Shown here one piece after another: positions 1-7,669 of a stretch of 33,020 nt of DNA. The DNA is taken from NCBI GenBank assembly GCA_005798855.1, contig SYIF01000127.1:1-33020 (forward strand), read 5' to 3'. The position numbers and the translations under genes are program-made. The stretch comes from Actinomycetota bacterium. Its GTDB lineage: Bacteria; Actinomycetota; Thermoleophilia; Gaiellales; F1-60-MAGs149. Within the stretch, counting starts at the first letter, position 1. Each line of letters opens with the position of its first letter. The notes beneath the pieces were generated by a model. The model was not told the origin of the DNA and searched no databases. It saw only the letters and a list, made by a program, of their open reading frames with translations.

Positions 1-2
1 AG

Positions 3-728
3 CTGGCTGTGCTCGTCGAGACGATGCGCCGCGAGGGTTTCGAGTTAACGGTCGGTAAGCCGCAGGTTGTGACGCGCACGATTGACGGCAAGCGCCACGA
101 GCCAATGGAGCGCCTGGCAATTGACGTGCCGGAGGAGTTTGCTGGCGTCGTGATTCAGCTGCTTGGTATCCGTAAGGGCCGCATGGAACAGATGGTCAAC
201 CACGGTACGGGTTGGGTGCGGATCGAAGAGATCGTGCCGGCTCGTGGCCTGATCGGTTTCCGCACTGAGTTCTTGACCGAGACGCGGGGCACGGGCCAGC
301 TCCACCATGTCCTTGAGGGCTTTGAACCGTGGCATGGCGAGATCCGTTCGCGTGGTAATGGTTCGCTGATCGCCGATCGCCAGGGCCCAGTCACGGCGCA
401 CGCGTTGTTTACGTTGCAGGAGCGCGGCGAGATGTTCGTCGAGCCTGGCGTGATGGTCTATGGCGGCATGGTGATTGGCATTAACGCTCGCAGCGAGGAT
501 ATGGACATCAATCCGACGCGCGAGAAGAAGCTGACGAACATGCGCGCGTCGAGCGCAGACGAGTTGGTCCGCCTCACGCCTGCCCGCCACTTGTCGCTGG
601 AACAGTCGCTCGAGTTTATTGCCGAGGACGAATGCGTCGAGGTCACCCCCGCTGCGGTCCGCCTGCGCAAGGTCCAGCTTGATCCAAACAAGCGAAGACA
701 GGCTGAAAAGGTTCGGAAGGGCATTTAG
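3..728 (+). CDS. typA: TypA/BipA ribosome-associated GTPase, C-terminal part
   Basis: The reading frame is already open at the window edge, so the N-terminal G domain lies outside and only about 241 C-terminal residues are seen. They match the C-terminal half of TypA/BipA: the [10 protein letters not shown] segment, the [19 protein letters not shown] stretch, the [18 protein letters not shown] region and the [18 protein letters not shown] segment that is nearly invariant in this family. TypA is a translational GTPase that binds the 70S ribosome and helps in stress adaptation and 50S assembly (family knowledge). The frame ends at TAG 726-728. The next gene (cysN) converges on it, and the 207-bp gap between them holds strong hairpins. 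Apart from truncation by the window, nothing looks broken. Confidence 0.95.
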   Translation: MAVLVETMRREGFELTVGKPQVVTRTIDGKRHEPMERLAIDVPEEFAGVVIQLLGIRKGRMEQMVNHGTGWVRIEEIVPARGLIGFRTEFLTETRGTGQLHHVLEGFEPWHGEIRSRGNGSLIADRQGPVTAHALFTLQERGEMFVEPGVMVYGGMVIGINARSEDMDINPTREKKLTNMRASSADELVRLTPARHLSLEQSLEFIAEDECVEVTPAAVRLRKVQLDPNKRRQAEKVRKGI

Positions 729-935
729 GTCCTCAGGAACCTTTCTCCGAAGCTTTAGGCGAGTGAGTGTCCCACGCGCAGCGTGGTCTCTTGACACTCG
801 GGGGGACATGACAACCGCGCGGTTGTCATGTCCCCCCTGGATCGACGCTACGCAGCTGATTGCGCTTGGGTTCGTCTGCCCCGCTAGAACCGTGGGACGC
901 GAGGATTCACGGACCGCCCTGCACGCGCACGCGCT
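729..935. other. Convergent intergenic gap typA/cysN with hairpins
   Basis: This 207-bp gap separates two convergent genes. It holds a 6-bp stem with a GCA loop (CCACGC 772-777, GCGTGG 781-786) followed by a perfect 38-bp palindrome at 800-837. The remainder (838-935) shows no convincing ORF or promoter. The hairpins are well placed to act as a bidirectional terminator, although no T-run follows them. Confidence 0.6.
800..837. repeat. Perfect 38-bp palindrome, possible bidirectional terminator
   Basis: Each 19-nt arm reads GGGGGGACATGACAACCGC outward to centre, and the other arm is its exact reverse complement, with no unpaired centre. It lies between the convergent typA and cysN genes. A second 38-bp palindrome at 21712-21749 has the same arm length and the same GACAT pentamer at arm positions 6-10, which suggests a dispersed repeat family rather than a one-off terminator. 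Confidence 0.75.
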
Positions 936-2192
936 CTACCCAGCGAGTACGTTGCTGACCATCACTGCGGCGACGCTGCGGTTGGTCGCGGGGTCGATCA
1001 GCATCAGGCTTCCCAGTGCGCGATTGTCGGCGTACGTCTCGAGCACGAGGGGCTGAGCCGCAAGGATCGAGACGACGCCGAGATCGTTAGCTTCCAACAC
1101 ATCGGTGGGAACGTGCTCCATCGTGTCGAGCTCGAGGCGCTCGTGGAGTTCTTCGACGATGACGGGGACCGTGCGAGTGCTCTGTCGAGCCTCGAGGCGA
1201 GCGGGGATTGTCAGCGGCTGCTCGTCGAGCCAGGCAACGGTCGCGCGAATGCGAGTCGCGACGAGTGGCGGTTCGGCAGCCAGCGCGATGACGTCGCCAC
1301 GGGAGACGTCGATGTCGTCTTCGAGGTGGAGCGTCACGCTGAGTGGCGCGCTGGCACTTTCGCGCTCGTCGCCAAGCACGTCGATGCGAGCAATACGCGA
1401 TGTCGCGCCAGATGGCAGGGCCACAATCTCGTCGCCGACGGTGACAGCGCCACTGTCGATCCGGCCTGCGAGACCGCGAATGTCATGCGTGCCTTCGTCG
1501 TGGCGAATGACCCACTGGACAGGCATTCGGAAGGCCGTTTCGATGACGGGTGGGTCTAGATCGTGCAGGACCTCCAGGACCGTCGGGCCGTCATACCAGG
1601 GAGTTTCGGGCGAGTGCTCGGTGAGGTTGACGCCGTTGAGTGCCGAGAGTGGAATCGCGGTGATCCGCGGGCCGTCAATCTGAGCAGCGGACGCAACCAA
1701 CTCGTCGGCGATCTCGATGAAGCGCGCCTCGTCGTAGTCCACAAGATCGATTTTGTTGACACAGGCAATCACGTCACGCACGCCGAGCATGCCGCAGATC
1801 GCAAGGTGTCGACGCGTCTGCGCCGTCGTGCCGTTCTTCGCATCGACCAGCAGGATCGCGGCATCCGCACCAGCAGCGGCCGTCACCATATTGCGCGTGT
1901 ACTGCACGTGTCCAGGCGCATCGCCAAGCAGGATGCGCCGGCCATTGGCGTCGAATGAGCGGTAGGCAACATCGATTGTGATGCCCTGCTCGCGCTCGGC
2001 GCGCAGACCATCCGTCAGCAGCGCCAGGTCGATACCTTTGCGGCCACGCTTACGACTGGCCTCTTCGACGGCCTCGATCTCATCGCCACGTAGATGCCCG
2101 GTCTCGTAGAGCAAGCGGCCAATCAGCGTGCTCTTGCCATCATCGACCGAGCCGACAGCAACAACGTGGAGCTTCGGTGTTTCGACTGGCAT
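936..2192 (-). CDS. cysN: Sulfate adenylyltransferase large subunit (GTPase)
   Basis: This 418-residue protein is the regulatory GTPase of ATP sulfurylase. With CysD it couples GTP hydrolysis to formation of adenosine phosphosulfate (APS) from sulfate and ATP in the cytoplasm. Visible motifs are the P-loop GSVDDGKS (about 14-21), the switch region ending GITID (70-74), DAPGH (91-95) and NKID (146-149), followed by EF-Tu-like beta-barrel domains. There is no fused APS kinase (CysC) domain, which fits the APS-type reductase upstream. The length is at the short end of the family. The ATG at 2192 shares one base with the cysD stop (TAATG), so translation is probably coupled. It is the last gene of the cysH-TauE-cysD-cysN operon. 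Confidence 0.95.
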   Translation of the reverse strand: MPVETPKLHVVAVGSVDDGKSTLIGRLLYETGHLRGDEIEAVEEASRKRGRKGIDLALLTDGLRAEREQGITIDVAYRSFDANGRRILLGDAPGHVQYTRNMVTAAAGADAAILLVDAKNGTTAQTRRHLAICGMLGVRDVIACVNKIDLVDYDEARFIEIADELVASAAQIDGPRITAIPLSALNGVNLTEHSPETPWYDGPTVLEVLHDLDPPVIETAFRMPVQWVIRHDEGTHDIRGLAGRIDSGAVTVGDEIVALPSGATSRIARIDVLGDERESASAPLSVTLHLEDDIDVSRGDVIALAAEPPLVATRIRATVAWLDEQPLTIPARLEARQSTRTVPVIVEELHERLELDTMEHVPTDVLEANDLGVVSILAAQPLVLETYADNRALGSLMLIDPATNRSVAAVMVSNVLAG

Positions 2193-3103
2193 TAGAAGTA
2201 CCCGTTGCGCTTGCGGTCTTCCATCGCGGCCTCGGACGTCTTATCGTCCGCCCGCGAGGCGCCGCGCTCGGAGACGTCCGAGTTACGGGTCTCCTCAATC
2301 ACGGCTGCCACCGTCGCTGCCGTGGAGGCAATCGACCCGGTGCACGTCATATCGCCGACGGTGCGGAAGCGCACGGTCTCGGTGAAGACCTTCTCGTGCG
2401 GCAGGCGCTCAATCTCTTCGACGGCTGCGAGCAGCATGCCGGCACGAAGAAAGACCTCACGCTCGTGCGCGAAGTAGATCGACGGCAATTCCAAGCCTTC
2501 ACGCTCGATGTAGGACCAGATATCGATCTCGGTCCAGTTCGAGAGTGGGAACACGCGGAAGTGCTCACCGTTGCGCAGCTTCGTGTTGTAGATCGTCCAC
2601 GGCTCTGGGCGCTGATTGCGCGGGTCCCACTGACCAAAGGCGTCGCGATGCGAAAAGAAGCGCTCCTTGGCACGGCTGCGCTCTTCGTCTCGTCGCGCTC
2701 CACCAAAGCAAGCGTCAAATCGGTGCTCCGCGATGGCGTCAAGCAGGGTCGTCGTCTGAAGCCGATTACGACTCGCATGGAGGCCCGTCTCGTCTTGCAC
2801 ACGACCCTGATCGATCGAATCCTGCACCTTGGCAACGATCAAACGCTCATCGACATCCGTAGCGAAACGATCGCGGTACTCAATCACCTCGGGGAAATTG
2901 TGCCCCGTATCGACGTGCATCAAGGGGAACGGCAGCCCAGCAGGCGCAAAGGCCTTAATTGCGAGGTGAGCCAGAACAATCGAGTCTTTGCCACCACTAA
3001 ACAGCAGCACGGGGCGCTCGCACTCGGCAGCGCATTCACGAATGACGTGCACGGCCTCTGCCTCGAGAACGTCGAGGGTGGTCATTTCTGTCAGCATGGT
3101 CAT
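2192..3103 (-). CDS. cysD: Sulfate adenylyltransferase small subunit
   Basis: CysD (303 residues with this start, very close to the family's usual length) is the catalytic subunit of ATP sulfurylase. It carries the PP-loop SGGKDS at about residues 36-41, then HVDTGHNFPEV, the RRDEERSRAKER block, and the C-terminal segment ending RKRNGYF that is typical of CysD. Three in-frame ATGs lie close together (3103, 3097, 3085). The first is chosen because GGAG stands 8 nt before it and because it gives an ATGA overlap with the upstream TauE gene. The frame stays open far upstream of the start, but that part overlaps the TauE and cysH genes in another frame and is not real. Confidence 0.95.
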   Translation of the reverse strand: MTMLTEMTTLDVLEAEAVHVIRECAAECERPVLLFSGGKDSIVLAHLAIKAFAPAGLPFPLMHVDTGHNFPEVIEYRDRFATDVDERLIVAKVQDSIDQGRVQDETGLHASRNRLQTTTLLDAIAEHRFDACFGGARRDEERSRAKERFFSHRDAFGQWDPRNQRPEPWTIYNTKLRNGEHFRVFPLSNWTEIDIWSYIEREGLELPSIYFAHEREVFLRAGMLLAAVEEIERLPHEKVFTETVRFRTVGDMTCTGSIASTAATVAAVIEETRNSDVSERGASRADDKTSEAAMEDRKRNGYF

Positions 3104-3981
3104 GTGGGCAACTCCGGATGGGTTTGGCGGACACGGCGGTACATCACGACAACGCCGAGGGCAACCGTGGCGAACCAGAGCACAAGCCCGGCGGGCGGCA
3201 ATGGCAGCCCCGCCTTGACGGCGAGCGATCCAGCGGCCGCTAGGAGCACCCCAGCAAGCGCACAGCGAAGCGCCAGTGCGGGCAGCTTCACAGCGATCTT
3301 CGCACCAACGAGGACGCCTGGGACGGAGCCCAACAGGAGCAGCCCGGCCAGACCAAAGTCGACATTGCCGAGGATGATGTTGCCGATCGAGGCTGCCCAC
3401 AAGAGCAGCGCGGCATGAAAGACATCGGTGCCCACGACTCGGTGCGGAGCCAGCTGGAACACCGCAATTAGGAGCAGCGCGAGCACCGCGCCACTGCCGG
3501 CCGACGTCAGGCCGAGGACGAAGCCGACCAGCAGACCAGAGATGATGGCCGCGATCCACTGGTTCTTCGGTGCGCGCTCGGGACGGAGCGGCGGCGGAAA
3601 CAGCGTCTGCCAAAGCATTGCGATGCCACAGATTGCAATCGCGATCGCAACCACGATGATCAATGGTGTATCGATCGAAAAGCCGATGTGATCGTTGAGG
3701 TAGCTGAGCAGGAACACCGCGCCAATCGCCGCTGGCACGCTGCCGACGGCGAGCTGCAGTGACAGTCGCAGGTCGACCGTGCTCTTCTTGAAGTGGCTCG
3801 CGCCACCAACGGTCTTGGTGACTGCTGCGTAGAAGAGATCGGTACCGATTGCACTGACCGGCGGGACACCCGCCACGATCACGAGCAACGGGGTCATGAT
3901 CGAGCCGCCACCGACGCCTGTGGCCCCGACGAGCAGGCCCACGCCGACGCCGAACATGATCATCATGATTTCGTGGTTCAT
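3100..3981 (-). CDS. TauE/SafE-family membrane permease (sulfite or sulfate transport)
   Basis: This 293-residue integral membrane protein is of the TauE/SafE type. It has about eight hydrophobic segments and the family hallmark glycine-rich N-terminus (GATGVGGGSIMTPLL), repeated in the second half as GLTSAGSGAVLALLL. Family members export sulfite or sulfonates or move sulfur anions. The position between cysH and cysD, with ATGA overlaps to both (3978-3981 and 3100-3103), argues strongly for a sulfur-anion substrate. It could export toxic sulfite made by the APS reductase or act in sulfate uptake; the sequence cannot decide between these. The ATG at 3981 fits the usual start just before the first membrane segment. 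Confidence 0.88.
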   Translation of the reverse strand: MNHEIMMIMFGVGVGLLVGATGVGGGSIMTPLLVIVAGVPPVSAIGTDLFYAAVTKTVGGASHFKKSTVDLRLSLQLAVGSVPAAIGAVFLLSYLNDHIGFSIDTPLIIVVAIAIAICGIAMLWQTLFPPPLRPERAPKNQWIAAIISGLLVGFVLGLTSAGSGAVLALLLIAVFQLAPHRVVGTDVFHAALLLWAASIGNIILGNVDFGLAGLLLLGSVPGVLVGAKIAVKLPALALRCALAGVLLAAAGSLAVKAGLPLPPAGLVLWFATVALGVVVMYRRVRQTHPELPT

Positions 3982-4667
3982 AGCAGCGGCCCACCAGCCG
4001 GGTGAAGACCACATTCGGTCTTCTCGGAGTTCGCCCAGCGGCCCTCGCGACCGGCGCCAGGCTTCGTGCAATGCGTGCAGCCGATCGACGAGTAGCCCGC
4101 GGCGTGCAGCGGGTTGACCGGCAGGTCGCGCTCGTTGATGTACGCCCACACGTCGTCGAGCGTCCAGTCGGCGAGTGGACTGATCTTCCAGATCCCGCGC
4201 GCCTCGTCGTACTCCACCTTGCGCGTGTTGGCACGGGTCGAAGCCTGATCGCGGCGCAGGCCGGTGATCCATGCATCAAGCGCTCCGAGCGCCCGGCCGA
4301 GTGGTTCGACCTTGCGGAGACCACAGCAGGCGTTCGGGTCGGTTTCCCAGAGCCGATCGCCGTGCGCGGCGGCCTGCTCGTCGAGCGTCGGCCCGTGAAA
4401 CGATTCGACCGTCATGTTGTAGCGCTGCTCGACGGTCTGCCAGAGCGCGTAGGTCTCGGGGAAGAGGACACCGGTGTCGAGCGCGAAGACACGTGTGTCG
4501 GCGCGCGCGGCAAAAGCCATCTCGAGCAAGACCGACTCCTCCTGCTGAAACGAACAGGCGAGCGCAATGCTTGGCTGGAATGCCTCGAGTGCGGCCGCGA
4601 TGATCACGTCCGCGGTCAGAAGTTCCGCCTCATCGGGCGTAAATGGCAGGGGGTTAAGTGGTGTCAT
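3978..4667 (-). CDS. cysH: Assimilatory APS reductase (CysH family)
   Basis: CysH reduces activated sulfate to sulfite using thioredoxin. The iron-sulfur ligand pattern is present: CCGLRK, then CTHC, giving the CC...CxxC set that binds a 4Fe-4S cluster and marks the APS-using rather than PAPS-using enzyme. The catalytic C-terminal cysteine lies in ECGLH. No APS kinase is needed, which fits the unfused CysN. The start is uncertain. An in-frame GTG at 4703 would give 241 residues, but the ATG at 4667 (229 residues, beginning MTPLNPLPFTPDEAELL) is preferred because it forms an ATGA overlap with an 11-codon leader ORF that follows a -10 box. No Shine-Dalgarno precedes either start. It is the first enzyme gene of the operon. 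Confidence 0.93.
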   Translation of the reverse strand: MTPLNPLPFTPDEAELLTADVIIAAALEAFQPSIALACSFQQEESVLLEMAFAARADTRVFALDTGVLFPETYALWQTVEQRYNMTVESFHGPTLDEQAAAHGDRLWETDPNACCGLRKVEPLGRALGALDAWITGLRRDQASTRANTRKVEYDEARGIWKISPLADWTLDDVWAYINERDLPVNPLHAAGYSSIGCTHCTKPGAGREGRWANSEKTECGLHPAGGPLL

Positions 4668-4699
4668 CTGCGTCGAAGGAGAGCGACCTGCTCCCACAT
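4664..4699 (-). CDS. Putative 11-residue leader peptide upstream of cysH
   Basis: ATG at 4699 opens a short frame encoding MWEQVALLRRR, which ends at TGA 4666-4664. That stop overlaps the probable cysH ATG as ATGA. A TATCCT box (4708-4713) lies 8 nt before the ATG, the spacing seen before many leaderless starts in this window. The frame differs from the alternative GTG-initiated cysH. In mycobacteria, leaderless cysteine-rich mini-ORFs upstream of sulfur operons act as attenuators. This one has no cysteine and ends in three arginines (CGA CGC AGA), so coupling rather than cysteine sensing is the simpler reading. Translation is not proven. Confidence 0.45.
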   Translation of the reverse strand: MWEQVALLRRR

Positions 4700-4707
4700 G
4701 CACTAGA

Positions 4708-4713
4708 AGGATA
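4708..4713 (-). promoter_or_regulatory. Putative -10 box of the cysH operon
   Basis: TATCCT on the minus strand stands 8 nt before the leader ORF ATG at 4699. No good -35 is visible 17-18 nt upstream, where CGAACC stands. This suggests activator dependence and fits a dyad at 4740-4754. Confidence 0.45.
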
Positions 4714-4739
4714 CCTTATGTTCTGTAATGGGTTCGCTT

Positions 4740-4754
4740 ATAACTAATGGTTAT
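4740..4754. promoter_or_regulatory. Dyad ATAAC-N5-GTTAT, LysR-type-like operator
   Basis: A perfect 5-bp inverted repeat, ATAAC TAATG GTTAT, fits the T-N11-A pattern of LysR-type regulator sites. It would sit roughly 40-54 bp upstream of the predicted cysH operon transcription start, the usual place for an activator. Local sequence is A+T-rich, unlike its surroundings. CysB-like regulators control sulfur operons elsewhere, but no regulator gene is in the window. Confidence 0.4.
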
Positions 4755-4817
4755 TTGCCAGAGCTCCGCTTATTCGATTTCGGATCACTGCCAGAGCGGA
4801 GATGCCTGAGCCGCCGG

Positions 4818-4823
4818 TATCGT
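4818..4823 (+). promoter_or_regulatory. -10 box for leaderless aminotransferase gene
   Basis: TATCGT is followed by 7 nt and the GTG start at 4831, with no Shine-Dalgarno. This supports the GTG start and leaderless translation. Confidence 0.5.
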
Positions 4824-4830
4824 CTCGTTC

Positions 4831-6012
4831 GTGACCTCTGCCCCCGGCTTCTCTGCACTCTCCCTCCGCCTCTCCGACGAGCCGGACCCGGCCTGGGAAG
4901 TGCATGCCCTTGCTGCGCAGCGACGAGCCGCGGGCGAGGACATCATCATGCTCTCGATTGGTGAACCCGACTCACCACCACCCGCTGCAGTCCTGACCGA
5001 GATCGAGGCGTCGATCGCCCGTGGTCGCACCCGCTACTCCAACGCGCGAGGCGAAGACAGCGTGATCGCGGCGATCTGTGCTTACGCGACCAAGCAGGCC
5101 GGCCGCGAGATTCGCCCCGAGCACGTCAACTTCTTCCCCGGTGCCCAGACTGCACTGTTCGGCATGCTGATGACCGTTGTCGGCCCAGGCGACGGGCTGA
5201 TCGTGCCCGAGCCGTTCTACGCGCCGTACACGCAGGTGTTGGGCGCGACGGGCGTCGAGGTCTCGCACATCGCACTCCACCCAGAGCACGCCTTCCACCC
5301 GTCGATCGACGAACTGCACGCCGCGATCTCATCGCGCACGCGCGCGATGGTGATCACCAACCCGCACAACCCGACCGGCTCTGTGCTGACACGCGACGAG
5401 CTGATGGCGATCGCCGAGCTCTGCCGCGAACACAACATGTGGCTCGTCGCGGACGAGGTCTACAACGAGTTCATCTACGAGGGCGAGTTCACCAGCGTCC
5501 TCGCTCTCGAGGGGTATGAGGATCGAACGATCGCCCTTGGCACGCTTTCGAAGTCGTACGCCATGACGGGCTTTCGCCACGGCTGGGCAATCTCGCCCGC
5601 CGAAGCCGGAGCGCGTGCTGGCGTGCTGCTCGAGGCGATGCTGTTCGGTTGCGTGCAATTTATCCAAGACGCTGGCACCGTTGCTCTCTCTGATGGCGGC
5701 GCTTTCCCCCGTGCCGAACGCGAGAAGTACCTGCGCCGCCTCGACAAGGTGATGGCCGAGCTTGAGGGCTCCGACGTGATCCACCCGCGGCGGCCCGAGG
5801 CTGGCATGTTCGTGATGATCGACATTCGCCCGAGCGGGCTCGACGCCGATACCTTTGCCAAGCGCCTGCTCGACGAGCAGAAGGTTGCCGTCTTGCCGAC
5901 CCACACGTTTGGACCATCGGGCGCGGGTCACATCCGCATCTCGCTCGGCATGGACGACGACACGCTGGTCGAGGCGACGCGACGGATCCGCCGCTTCGCT
6001 GACGCGCTCTAA
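4831..6012 (+). CDS. Class I/II PLP-dependent aminotransferase
   Basis: This 393-residue fold-type I aminotransferase is of the aspartate aminotransferase superfamily. The motifs are IGEPD near residue 43, YSNARGEDSVIAAI for the substrate-binding N-terminal part, NPHNPTG (177-183), ADEVY (207-211, PLP ring contact), the PLP lysine K241 in TLSKSYAMTGFRHGW, and the C-terminal HIRISLG arginine that binds the substrate carboxylate. It transfers amino groups between an amino acid and a 2-oxo acid in the cytoplasm, and the exact substrate cannot be read. The start is GTG, with a -10 box 7 nt upstream. It converges on the multicopper oxidase gene, and the two stop codons share the bases CTAA (6009-6012). 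Confidence 0.92.
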   Translation: MTSAPGFSALSLRLSDEPDPAWEVHALAAQRRAAGEDIIMLSIGEPDSPPPAAVLTEIEASIARGRTRYSNARGEDSVIAAICAYATKQAGREIRPEHVNFFPGAQTALFGMLMTVVGPGDGLIVPEPFYAPYTQVLGATGVEVSHIALHPEHAFHPSIDELHAAISSRTRAMVITNPHNPTGSVLTRDELMAIAELCREHNMWLVADEVYNEFIYEGEFTSVLALEGYEDRTIALGTLSKSYAMTGFRHGWAISPAEAGARAGVLLEAMLFGCVQFIQDAGTVALSDGGAFPRAEREKYLRRLDKVMAELEGSDVIHPRRPEAGMFVMIDIRPSGLDADTFAKRLLDEQKVAVLPTHTFGPSGAGHIRISLGMDDDTLVEATRRIRRFADAL

Positions 6013-7622
6013 GGCGTCAGTTCAGCAACCACGAGGGGCGGCCTGCCGCGATCGACAACCTTGACGATCGCCATCATCCCGTGATCTTCGTGCACAAGTA
6101 CGTGGCAATGCAAGACAAACGTGCCCGCGTAATCGGCAAACGGAATCCGGATCGTGATCGTCTTACCCGGTGGAATCGCGATCGAATCGGCCCATTCCGG
6201 ATCGCCCTTGAGCTCCTTGCCATCCTTGCGAATGATCTGGTAATCGTCGACATGGAGATGGAAGTTATGCCACTCCGGCGAATCGTTGACGATCTTCCAC
6301 TCTTGAACGGTGTTGAGCGTCGCGACGAACGTCGGCCCGATCTTGTCATGGTGGTCATAGAAGAGCGCTCCGTCGATATAGAACGCGCGCTTCGGCGGAT
6401 CTTGCGTGAAGCGGATCGTATGACGTCCGGAGATCTTTACCTCAGGGCCGCGTAGATCTCTGACGGGTAGCAAGTTTGCCGGAATCTCCTGCGGCGTCTG
6501 TGCTGTGCCTGTCACGTTGAGCGAGGCGACCTGCACGCGGGGCTGCTTGCCGTATGGCGTCGGACGCTGATTAAATGCCGCCTGGACCAGCGGGAACGAA
6601 CCGGCCTTCTGCCCTGCCTGCACGAGCACCTCCATGCGCTGGCCGGGAGCGAGCCAGAGCTCGCCGACCTGCTTCGGATGAGCGAACGTGTTGGCGTCGG
6701 ACGACAGCTGCCAGTACCGCGCACCTTCCATCGGCAGAATCTTCAGAAAACGCTCGTACGAGGCGTTGAGCAGTCGCCACCGCTGCGTCTCTCCCGGTCG
6801 GATGTCGATGCGTGGCTGGACCTGACCGTTGATCGTGATCAGACGATGCTCCGGGGTGAGGTACTGCGAGCTCGCCACTACGCCATTCTTGACGGTCACG
6901 TTCTGGAAGACCATCACGCGATCCACGAGGCCCTTGATGCCAGGAACGTCGTCGAGCCCACCCTTGACGATGATTGCACCGGCCTGACCTGAGCCAACCT
7001 GCATGTCGGCGTAGTGATGCCCGTGTGGGTGATACCAAAACAGCCCAGCCGGATGATCGGCAGGAAGCTTGTACTTGTACTGGTACTGCTGACCCGGCGG
7101 GATCTTCAGCAGCACATCATCGGACGGTGCCACCGGCGAGACGTGCATGCCATGAACATGGAGATTCGTGATGTTGCCCAACTTCTGTGGGAATACCGCA
7201 TAGGGCTGACCGGGAAAAATCGGCGGTGGGTCCTGCGCGGAGGCGCCATACGGGAGGTAGTTCGCCTTCATGCGATTGCGGAGGAGGACGTTCATCGTGT
7301 CGCCCGGGTTTACGACCATCGTCGTACCGGGGAACTGCCCGTTGTAGACCTGACTGCGTACAGTGCGACCACCGAGATCGAACGTGCTCATGCCCGCGGT
7401 GAGGGTGTAGTCGAGGACTCCATTGACGGACGACACGATGTTAGGTGTCTGCAGCGGCTGGTCGGTGGCGTAGCCCTCGCACGGCTTGCACTCCGGTGTC
7501 GTCTTCGCCAACGCATCCGCCGGAGTCGTGCGCGTCAGGATGCTCGTGCCGGCCACCACGGTGATCAACAGGACAATGACAACCGTAGAACGAAAAACAA
7601 GAAATCGGTGCGAAGGAGACAT
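6009..7622 (-). CDS. Secreted multicopper oxidase
   Basis: This protein has 537 residues. The N-terminus has a basic start and a hydrophobic stretch (about 8-29), a signal peptide or membrane anchor, so it acts outside the membrane. All four copper-binding motifs are present: HVHGMH (155-160), WYHPHGHH (196-203), HNFHLH (452-457) and HCHVLVHEDHGM (505-516), which includes the type 1 copper cysteine and a methionine axial ligand. The family couples one-electron oxidation of metals or phenols to reduction of oxygen to water. The substrate is unknown; three-domain CueO/CotA/laccase-like enzymes are nearest in layout. The ATG at 7622 is chosen over upstream alternatives because TACGCT stands 6 nt before it and the signal peptide then starts correctly. 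Confidence 0.92.
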   Translation of the reverse strand: MSPSHRFLVFRSTVVIVLLITVVAGTSILTRTTPADALAKTTPECKPCEGYATDQPLQTPNIVSSVNGVLDYTLTAGMSTFDLGGRTVRSQVYNGQFPGTTMVVNPGDTMNVLLRNRMKANYLPYGASAQDPPPIFPGQPYAVFPQKLGNITNLHVHGMHVSPVAPSDDVLLKIPPGQQYQYKYKLPADHPAGLFWYHPHGHHYADMQVGSGQAGAIIVKGGLDDVPGIKGLVDRVMVFQNVTVKNGVVASSQYLTPEHRLITINGQVQPRIDIRPGETQRWRLLNASYERFLKILPMEGARYWQLSSDANTFAHPKQVGELWLAPGQRMEVLVQAGQKAGSFPLVQAAFNQRPTPYGKQPRVQVASLNVTGTAQTPQEIPANLLPVRDLRGPEVKISGRHTIRFTQDPPKRAFYIDGALFYDHHDKIGPTFVATLNTVQEWKIVNDSPEWHNFHLHVDDYQIIRKDGKELKGDPEWADSIAIPPGKTITIRIPFADYAGTFVLHCHVLVHEDHGMMAIVKVVDRGRPPLVVAELTP

Positions 7623-7628
7623 TGGGGA

Positions 7629-7662
7629 AGCGTAACGCGCGGGTAGCCACGAAGTGCATACT
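7629..7662. promoter_or_regulatory. Compact divergent promoters, multicopper oxidase / serine hydrolase
   Basis: Only 47 bp separate the two start codons (7622 minus, 7670 plus). The minus gene has TACGCT (7634-7629) 6 nt before its ATG. The plus gene has CATACT (7657-7662) 7 nt before its ATG. Each -35 region must lie over the other promoter's core, so the two cannot be occupied at once. No consensus -35 is evident. Confidence 0.5.
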
Positions 7663-7669
7663 GCATCGC

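Noticed and set aside
2177-3418. 413-codon plus-strand frame opposite cysD and the TauE gene
   Set aside because: It is antisense to two well-supported genes and has no motif.
2192-4324. 710-codon minus-strand frame that would extend CysD by about 400 residues
   Set aside because: The extension overlaps the TauE and cysH genes in another frame and is Arg/Pro/Ser-rich nonsense. CysD has its own start at 3103 with a Shine-Dalgarno.
4668-4703. GTG 4703 as the cysH start, adding 12 residues
   Set aside because: Not excluded, but less likely. The spacing from TATCCT is only 4 nt, and the added residues do not resemble CysH N-termini, while the ATG at 4667 has a stop-start overlap with a leader ORF.
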